This document shows, in pieces, positions 8,035 to 14,095 of a stretch of 14,095 bases of DNA. Under the pieces are notes generated by a model. The model was not told the origin of the DNA and did no database searches. It worked only from the letters and a program-made list of their open reading frames with translations. Each line of letters opens with the position of its first letter. The first letter of the stretch is position 1. Both the position numbers and the translations under genes were made by a program. Source of the DNA: an uncultured Prevotella sp. (GTDB taxonomy: Bacteria; Bacteroidota; Bacteroidia; Bacteroidales; Bacteroidaceae); the NCBI GenBank assembly GCA_937906765.1, contig CALCUV010000191.1, positions 1 to 14,095 of the forward strand, written 5' to 3'.

Positions 8035-8048
8035 CTATGGTCTTTTAC

Positions 8049-8100
8049 TAAGTCTCAAAGATTTTTAATTAAGTCTCAAAGATTTTTTACTAAGTCACTC
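8049..8100 (+). repeat. 2.5 copies of a 21-bp direct repeat after murB
   Basis: Two adjacent 21-base units (8049-8069 and 8070-8090) both begin TAAGTCTCAAAGATTTTT and differ only in the last few bases. A third, truncated copy (TAAGTCACTC) begins at 8091. A weak CTTATT/AATAAG hairpin (8100-8117) follows. The region lies 14 bases after the murB stop. It has T-runs but no strong GC stem, so it is not called a terminator. Confidence 0.75.
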
Positions 8101-8169
8101 TTATTTTTCACAATAAGTATATCCATTTCAACACGTGGATACATCCACACGTCTCCACCTCCTTTCCCC

Positions 8170-9003
8170 ATGCGTCTCACTATTCTCGGCACCGGCACCA
8201 GTACGGGCGTACCTCAAGTTGGGTGTACGTGTCCCGTATGTACTTCTTCCGACCCTCGCGATAAGCGCTTGCGTTGCTCCGCCCTGCTTGAAGGAGATGG
8301 CGGAGAATGCATTCTGATAGATTGTAGCGCTGATTTTCGCCAACAAGTTTTGAACTTCCAAGCCCTTCACCCCGCAACGCTTCGTGAAGTGGGAAGTGGC
8401 GACCCTGATAATCCTTACCATCTGCGCCTTTTCCCCATCGACGCCCTGCTCATCACGCATGAGCATGCCGACCACACGGCGGGAATTGACGATTTGCGCC
8501 CCTTCCAAGTATTTGGTGACGTATGTATTTACGCCGAAGAGATGGTAGCAAACAACTTACGCCAACGCCTCCCCTATTGTTTCCGAACGAACAAGTATCC
8601 GGGAGTGCCCAGCATCGAACTTCGCCACATTCGCCCGCATGAGGAACTTACGATTGGAGGCATAAGTATTCTTCCCCTCCGTGTGATGCACGGCAATTTG
8701 CCCATCCTTGGTTTTATCTTCAACAACCGCCTGGCGTACATCACTGACATGAAGTCTATCCCCGAAGAGGATGAAACCTTGCTCAAGGGTATTGACACCC
8801 TCATCGTCAACGGACTTCGCGTGCAACCTCACAATACTCACCAATCCATCTCCGAGGCGGTTGCCTTCGCCCAACGCGTTGGAGCGCGCCAAACGTGGCT
8901 CACGCATTTCTCACATTCAGCAGGACTTCACGCCGAAAGCGGAAAACTCTTGCCCGAAAATGTAGCATTTGCCTACGACAATCTGGATATTTTCATTCAC
9001 TAA
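8170..9003 (+). CDS. PhnP-like metallo-beta-lactamase-fold hydrolase
   Basis: The 277-aa product begins MRLTILGTGTSTGVP, the first strands of the metallo-beta-lactamase fold, and carries the metal-binding THEHADH motif (H97, H99, D101, H102), further ligands H174 (MHGN), D193 (ITDMK) and H246 (LTHFSH). A Cys cluster C19-x-C21-x2-C24 with a candidate partner H224 matches the extra structural zinc site of PhnP, the phosphoribosyl 1,2-cyclic phosphodiesterase. No other phosphonate-degradation gene is nearby, so the substrate is uncertain: a cyclic phosphodiester or nucleotide is a reasonable guess. The ATG at 8170 gives the canonical N-terminus. rlmD follows after 33 bases, so the two may be co-transcribed. 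Confidence 0.9.
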   Translation: MRLTILGTGTSTGVPQVGCTCPVCTSSDPRDKRLRCSALLEGDGGECILIDCSADFRQQVLNFQALHPATLREVGSGDPDNPYHLRLFPIDALLITHEHADHTAGIDDLRPFQVFGDVCIYAEEMVANNLRQRLPYCFRTNKYPGVPSIELRHIRPHEELTIGGISILPLRVMHGNLPILGFIFNNRLAYITDMKSIPEEDETLLKGIDTLIVNGLRVQPHNTHQSISEAVAFAQRVGARQTWLTHFSHSAGLHAESGKLLPENVAFAYDNLDIFIH

Positions 9004-9036
9004 CTCCTATAGATTATTTACATACTCCATATAGAT

Positions 9037-10458
9037 ATGGCTCGTAAAAAGAAAGAACTCCCCCTTCTCGAGAATATTCTCATCACCGACGTTGCCGCCG
9101 AAGGAAAGGCTATTGCCAAGGTGGACAACCTTGTGATTTTCGTCCCCTACGTAGTTCCTGGCGACATCGTTGACCTCCAAATCAAGCGCAAGAAGCATAG
9201 TTATGCCGAGGCAGAGGCGGTGAAATTCCACAAACTCTCTGATCAGCGCGTGGATCCCGTATGTCAGCACTTCGGTGTGTGTGGTGGTTGTAAATGGCAA
9301 TGCTTGGCGTACGAACATCAGTTGGCTTACAAGCAAAAACAAGTGGTGGACAACCTCACACGTATCGGAAAAATTGAACTCCCCGAGATTTTGCCCATCC
9401 TCGGAAGCAAGGACACTTACGGCTATCGCAACAAGTTGGAGTTTGGTTTCTCTAACAAGAAATGGTTGACCCTCGAGCAAGTGAAATCAGGCGTCAAGTT
9501 TGACAACATGAACGCCGTAGGTTTCCACATTACGGGTGCGTTCGACAAGATTCTCGACATCGAGAAGTGCCATCTCATGGACGACATCAACAATCGCCTT
9601 CGCAATGGCATTCGTGACTATGCCTTCGAGCACGGTCTCACCTTCTTCGACCTTCGCAACCAGGGCGGACTCCTTCGCAACACGATGTTGCGCAACTCTG
9701 CCACGGGCGAACTCATGCTCGTCATGCAATTCCACTACACTACCCGCGAGGAAGAAGCACAAGCCATGCAACTCCTTGAGCACATCAAGCAAAACTTCCC
9801 CGAAGTGACTTCCTTGCTCTATGTCAACAATTTGAAGTGTAACGACACGATTGGCGACCTCGACATTAAGACCTACCACGGTACGGATTTCATCTACGAA
9901 GTGATGGAGGACTTGAAGTTTAAGGTGGGTCCCAAGAGTTTCTATCAAACGAACACCGAGCAGGCCTACGAACTCTATAAAGTGGCACGCGAATTTGCCG
10001 GATTGACGGGCGAAGAACTCGTTTACGACCTTTATACGGGTACGGGCACCATTGCTAACTTCGTAGCGAAGAAGGCCAAGAAAGTCATTGGTATTGAGTA
10101 CGTTCCCGAAGCCATAGAAGACGCTAAGGTGAACGCTCAAATCAATCATTTGGACAACACCCTCTTCTTCGCGGGCGACATGAAGGACATCCTCAACCGC
10201 GAGTTTATTGAAACTTACGGTCGTCCTGAGGTCATCATCACCGACCCTCCCCGCGCAGGTATGCACCAAGATGTAATTGACACCATCCTCTTTGCACACC
10301 CCAAGCGCATTGTCTATGTAAGTTGTAACCCCGCCACTCAAGCGCGCGACCTCCAACTCCTCGACACCCATTATCGCGTCGTTAAGGTGCAACCCGTGGA
10401 TATGTTCCCCCAAACGCACCATGTTGAAAACGTCGTGCTCTTAGAAGTGAAGGAGTAA
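9037..10458 (+). CDS. rlmD: RlmD/TrmA-family 23S rRNA (uracil-C5)-methyltransferase
   Basis: This SAM-dependent RNA methyltransferase makes 5-methyluridine; RlmD acts on U1939 of E. coli 23S rRNA. The 473-aa product has an N-terminal TRAM-like domain (about 10-62), an iron-sulfur cluster motif (C76-x5-C82-x2-C85 within CQHFGVCGGC, fourth ligand probably C178), a FYQTN motif (302-306), the SAM-binding DLYTGTGTIANF (331-342), DPPRAG (403-408), the catalytic nucleophile Cys430 in YVSCNP and the general base E464 in HHVENV. RlmC and RlmCD are close paralogues, so the exact uridine target cannot be fixed from sequence, and no second copy is visible here. It lies 33 bases after the hydrolase gene and 43 bases before the next ORF, in a likely operon. 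Confidence 0.93.
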   Translation: MARKKKELPLLENILITDVAAEGKAIAKVDNLVIFVPYVVPGDIVDLQIKRKKHSYAEAEAVKFHKLSDQRVDPVCQHFGVCGGCKWQCLAYEHQLAYKQKQVVDNLTRIGKIELPEILPILGSKDTYGYRNKLEFGFSNKKWLTLEQVKSGVKFDNMNAVGFHITGAFDKILDIEKCHLMDDINNRLRNGIRDYAFEHGLTFFDLRNQGGLLRNTMLRNSATGELMLVMQFHYTTREEEAQAMQLLEHIKQNFPEVTSLLYVNNLKCNDTIGDLDIKTYHGTDFIYEVMEDLKFKVGPKSFYQTNTEQAYELYKVAREFAGLTGEELVYDLYTGTGTIANFVAKKAKKVIGIEYVPEAIEDAKVNAQINHLDNTLFFAGDMKDILNREFIETYGRPEVIITDPPRAGMHQDVIDTILFAHPKRIVYVSCNPATQARDLQLLDTHYRVVKVQPVDMFPQTHHVENVVLLEVKE

Positions 10459-10501
10459 CACATTATTTATATATATACCTCCCAAAAATCTACTCACAAA
10501 T

Positions 10502-11191
10502 ATGCTCCGCCGTCACAATCCCATCCTCCGCCAACGCCTCATGCAACCCTTGCAAGCGGGCGACGTAAAGGCATTGCAAGAAGTGCTTGCAAGCCTCAAG
10601 AGCATGGATCAAAAGACCGCGGGATATATACTTGCCGAAGAAATCCTGCCTTCCATCGAGGAAAAACTCTTTTGGGAATGTTTCCTTATGATTGTTCCGT
10701 CCAACCCCAAGGCATATTTAGGAACCTTCCTTAAAGGGGCGCTCGCATTATACAAACAAGAAAAACTTTCTCTAACTTCCGACGCCCTAAAAGAGTATTT
10801 GCAAACAGGAATTTCTGCTATTGATTGCCGAAAAGTGCTTGAAGCATTTTTGCCCGTGGCAAGACGCCATGAGGAAATCACCTATTTGCTCAAGTTATTT
10901 ACTTCCGACATTCAACAACGCTTGTCCCTCCTCTTACGCATCACTTCCCTACCCGCGGCATACGCTCTCTTTCAAGAGATGAAGACACAAGAGGAAGATT
11001 TAGATTTGCTTCGCAACACGTGTTTGGCACTCATGAAGCGTGGCGACTCACGTGCATTCCGCTTAGCCAGCATCTGCGTCTCCTATTTCGGATTGGAAAG
11101 CATTCCGGGCACATTCTCTCTCACACTTCAACCCTACGAACTTTCGCGACTTGACCAAAGTTATGAAACATTCAAAACCTGTTTTAACTAA
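10502..11191 (+). CDS. Hypothetical helical protein downstream of rlmD
   Basis: The family is not recognised. The 229-aa product has a basic N-terminus (MLRRHNPILRQRL), no signal peptide and no membrane segment, and is composed of leucine-rich amphipathic helices such as DVKALQEVLASLKSMD and KVLEAFLPVARRHEEITYLL. It could be an alpha-helical repeat protein working as a scaffold, but no catalytic motif is visible. Codon use (many CTC, CGC, CCC) resembles the neighbours, so it looks native. It lies 43 bases after rlmD and 42 bases before the metalloprotease gene on the same strand, and is probably co-transcribed with both. Reality as a gene is supported by its length, clean frame and spacing. 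Function unknown. Confidence 0.75.
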   Translation: MLRRHNPILRQRLMQPLQAGDVKALQEVLASLKSMDQKTAGYILAEEILPSIEEKLFWECFLMIVPSNPKAYLGTFLKGALALYKQEKLSLTSDALKEYLQTGISAIDCRKVLEAFLPVARRHEEITYLLKLFTSDIQQRLSLLLRITSLPAAYALFQEMKTQEEDLDLLRNTCLALMKRGDSRAFRLASICVSYFGLESIPGTFSLTLQPYELSRLDQSYETFKTCFN

Positions 11192-11233
11192 CGCACTTAA
11201 CGAAGTTCATTAAAGAAAACCAACTTCCAAACT

Positions 11234-13200
11234 ATGAAATACCGATTCACCCTACTCCTGCTTGCATTCTTGGCATTCGTAATGCCCACGCAAGCTGCAG
11301 GAAAGGACAAAACCATTACGCAATCAGGAATGTTCACCGTCACTCAAAAGGGCGACAACTATTTCTTTGAAATTCCCGATTCGCTCGTTGGTCGGCTTTT
11401 CCTTGCTACCGTTCGCTTTACCCAAACTCCTGCTAACGCCGCAAAATATGGTGGAGAACAGGCAAACCAACAATCTGTTTATTGGGAAAAAGCCCCTGGA
11501 AACCGACTCTTGCTCAAGGCGAATATGTTTTTTGCCGCAACCGACTCTACGGATAACATCAACCGCTCCGTGATGGTGGCATCTTCCGACCCCATTATTG
11601 GTTCGTTTGATATTTTAGATGTTACCAGGGATGGTTATCTCATTAAGGTGAATTCCTTCTTTGAAGACGATGACGTGGCGCTCGGATTGACGCGCAATCT
11701 CAAATCTACGTTAGGACTTTCCAGTCAGCAACGCGACCTTTCCTACATCGAAAGCATCAAGACGTTCCCTAACAACACGGAGGTACGCCTTATCAAAACG
11801 TACTATGCCTCAGGGGGTAGTCTTGGCGCACAACGCACGGGCAATGCCACTTTTGGTTTGAATATTTCCTTTGTGCTTCTTCCCAAAGAACCCATGCGCC
11901 AACGTCTTTTCGACCCTCGCGTGGGATACTTCGCCAATCGTTGCGTGCCCTTTACGGACGACCAGCAAACGGTTAGCACACAAACCTTCGTCACACGCTA
12001 TCGCCTCGAACCCAAGGACTCTCTTGCGGCCGACTCTATGCGTCGCGGTTTCCTTGTTGAGCCCAAGAAACCCATTGTTTACTACATCGACCCCGCAACT
12101 CCCAAGCAATGGGTACCCTACCTCATTCAGGGCGTAAATGATTGGCAAGTGGCCTTTGAAAAAGCAGGTTTCAAGAATGCCATTATCGGTAAGGAATGGC
12201 CCAATGACCCCAGCATGTCGCTCGAAGACGCACGCTTTAGCGTTATCCGCTACCTCGCTTCTAACATCGAGAATGCCTACGGACCTAATGTTCATGACCC
12301 TCGTTCGGGAGAGATTATCGAGAGCCACGTATGCTGGTACCACAACGTGATGACCTTACTCCACGACTGGTATATGATTCAAGCAGGCACACTTGACGAA
12401 GCGGCGCGCAAGATGAAGTTTGACACCGAACTCATGGGCGAACTCATCCGTTTTGTGTCCAGTCATGAGGTAGGACACTCATGGGCTTGCGCCACAATTT
12501 CGGAGCCTCAAGCCTCTCGCCCGTAGATAGTCTTCGCAATAAGGAATGGGTGGAAAAGCATGGGCACACCGCTTCCATCATGGACTATGCGCGCTTCAAC
12601 TACGTTGCTCAGCCCGAAGATAGCATCTCACGCAAGGGACTCTTCCCCAGAATCAACGATTACGATATCTGGGCCATCCAATGGGGTTACACTCCCATGT
12701 TCGACGCTTACGATGCCGAGAGCGACCATTGGGAACTTGAGAAACTCGTTCAGGCAAACCTTCCCCACAATCCCCGACTCTGGTTTGGCGATGGCGAAAC
12801 AAACAAAACCAATGACCCACGTTGTCAGACGGAAGACCTTGGCGACGACGCCATGAAGGCAAGCCATTACGGCATTCTCAACCTCAAGCGTGTCATTAAG
12901 CATCTCCCTGAATGGACCTACGAAAGCAATGACATTTATCACACAAACTTGAAGCGTGGTCTTGGAAATGTCTTCAACCAATACAGACGTTATATGGGGC
13001 ATGTGGCACGCAACATCGGTGGTGTGCAATATAATTACCGCACGGTGGATGAACCCGGTAAGGTTTACACGCCCACATCACGCGAAAAGCAACTCCGCGC
13101 CCTCGACTTCATTGACGAGCACGTCTTTACGTGTCCTTCATGGCTTATTGAAGAACCCTACGTAGCGCGACTTTATCCCCGTCCTGCCGACCTTACAGAT
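11234..13200 (+). pseudogene. Secreted zinc metalloprotease (DUF5117/DUF4953 type), frameshifted and C-terminally truncated
   Basis: The gene starts with a signal peptide (MKYRFTLLLLAFLAFVMPTQAAG) and continues as a periplasmic or outer-surface metalloprotease of the family found in Bacteroidota. Features include YYIDPATPKQWVPYLIQGV and the metzincin-like zinc site beginning HEVGH (H411, E412, H415). Right after that His codon (12476-12478) one base is missing: the first frame ends at 12526, while homologous sequence resumes at 12481 one frame over with MGLRHNFGASSLSP. Adding one base restores HEVGHxxGLRHNFG, with the third zinc ligand at 12493-12495. The second frame continues with typical family sequence (ASIMDYARFNYVAQPED, LGDDAMKASHYG, RRYMGHVARNIGG) to about residue PADLTD (13183-13200), then becomes NadE. 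About 655 residues are present; family members are usually nearer 800. It may be a real pseudogene, or a sequencing or assembly error. Confidence 0.85.
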
Positions 13201-14095
13201 AAGTATTGCGAAGATGTGTTGAATCTGCAAATGCACGGACTACTCCGTCGTTGGCAGCACACGCATGCAGATTCGCTGATTATCGGCATTTCTGGAGGAT
13301 TAGATTCTACGCTGGCATTGATTGTGTCCGTTTTAGCAGCCGACCGATTGGGGTATAGTCGTTCGCAAGTGATTGGCGTAACTATGCCAGGATTTGGTAC
13401 TAGCAATCGAACCTACCACAATGCATTAGCTATGATGGAAGAGCTGGGAATTAGCATGCACGAGGTACCTATACGTGATATGACTATTCAACATTTGAAT
13501 GATATTCATCACGACATAGACGCACGCGACATCACTTATGAGAATGCACAAGCACGCATTCGCACACTAGTGCTAATGGATATGGCCAATAAATACAACG
13601 GATTGGTGGTTGGCACAGGAGACATGAGCGAGCTCGCATTAGGTTGGGCGACCTACAATGGCGATCATATGTCCATGTATGGCGTAAATGCAGGTATCCC
13701 AAAAACACTTGTACGCTATATGGTGAGATATGCCGCCGAAAATATTTTTAGTGAACGCCTGCGCGAAATCTTGTTAGATGTGATAGATACGCCTGTATCA
13801 CCAGAGTTGCTACCTACTGACAATGAAGGTAATATCGCTCAAATCACAGAAGATAAAGTGGGACCTTACGAATTGCATGACTTCTTCATGTACTATTTCC
13901 TGCGTTACGGTTTTACCAACGAAAAAATCGCCTATATGGCAACTATTGCTTTTGATGGTCAATACACTGAAGAAGAAATAAAGCATTGGTTGGGCATATT
14001 TATGCGCCGCTTCTACACACAACAATTCAAGCGTAGTTGCCTGCCTGACGGCCCTAAAGTGGTTGGAGTAAGTCTCTCACCACGTGGCGATTTGC
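13201..14095 (+). CDS. nadE: NAD+ synthetase NadE, synthetase domain (5' part missing at a junction, 3' end outside window)
   Basis: NadE amidates nicotinate adenine dinucleotide to NAD+ using ATP, with ammonia usually delivered by an N-terminal nitrilase-like glutaminase domain. Present here is about 298 codons of the synthetase domain: CEDVLNLQMHGLLRR, the PP-loop SGGLDSTLAL (13291-13320), VIGVTMPGFGTSNRTY, ENAQARIRT, GTGDMSELALGWATYNGDHMSMYG, and QQFKRSCLPDGPKVVGVSLSPRGD near the right edge. The glutaminase domain expected in Bacteroidota NadE is absent; the metalloprotease sequence runs straight into the domain in frame, with no stop from 12481 to 14095. The left boundary is approximate (13195-13220). 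Leucine codon use is unlike upstream: CTC/CTT are 4 of 30 here against 17 of 19 in 12481-13200. A real bifunctional fusion is unlikely; chimeric assembly, recombination or deletion are better explanations. Confidence 0.9.

Noticed and set aside
9487..10422. 311-codon open frame on the minus strand inside rlmD
   Set aside because: It lies wholly antisense to a well-supported enzyme with all catalytic motifs; GC-rich codon bias explains the lack of stops, and its protein shows no recognisable domain.
12476..12484. Programmed -1 ribosomal frameshift joining the two metalloprotease frames
   Set aside because: A -1 shift would read HEVGHLMGLRH and restore the zinc site, but there is no X-XXY-YYZ slippery heptamer and no obvious downstream stem, so an indel is simpler.

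Overview
The window reads as chromosomal DNA of a Bacteroidota member, most likely order Bacteroidales (Prevotella/Porphyromonas-like). The support is: start codons without Shine-Dalgarno sequences; TAnnTTTG-type -7 promoter elements ahead of several genes; a lipoprotein resembling the Bacteroidales DUF4348 family; a DUF5117/DUF4953-type secreted zinc protease; and a pheS gene that is not followed by pheT. The species cannot be named from the sequence alone.

Layout from left to right. (1) The 3' part of ligA, then dapA behind a leader with a 14-bp long-range stem; dapA ends in a clear hairpin terminator. (2) A gene-free stretch of about 300 bases, then an AT-rich gene for a 609-aa DUF262 protein with a C-terminal HNH-like motif. 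This looks like an inserted accessory gene, possibly for phage defence or type IV restriction. It is closed by a perfect 16-bp terminator hairpin. (3) A convergent intergenic region with three hairpins, then pheS on the minus strand. A divergent promoter region separates pheS from a plus-strand lipoprotein gene. (4) A co-directional plus-strand series: murB, a PhnP-like metallo-beta-lactamase-fold hydrolase, an RlmD/TrmA-family rRNA uracil methyltransferase, a helical protein of unknown function, and a secreted zinc metalloprotease. Gaps between the last four genes are only 33-43 bases, so they may be co-transcribed.

The right end is abnormal. The metalloprotease reading frame is broken by one missing base inside its HExxHxxGxxH zinc site. 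About 720 bases later the protease sequence turns, in frame, into the synthetase domain of glutamine-dependent NAD+ synthetase (NadE), without the protease C-terminus or the NadE glutaminase domain. Leucine codon use changes sharply at the same point: CTC/CTT make up 17 of 19 Leu codons before it and 4 of 30 after it. The most economical explanation is an assembly chimera or a recombination junction near 13195-13220, not a new fusion enzyme.

Most genes are housekeeping: DNA ligation, lysine/diaminopimelate synthesis, Phe-tRNA charging, peptidoglycan precursor synthesis, rRNA modification and NAD synthesis. Intergenic regions carry a recurrent AAGGTTTTAAGG-like motif and two short tandem repeats. 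No tRNA, rRNA, CRISPR array or intact insertion sequence was seen.
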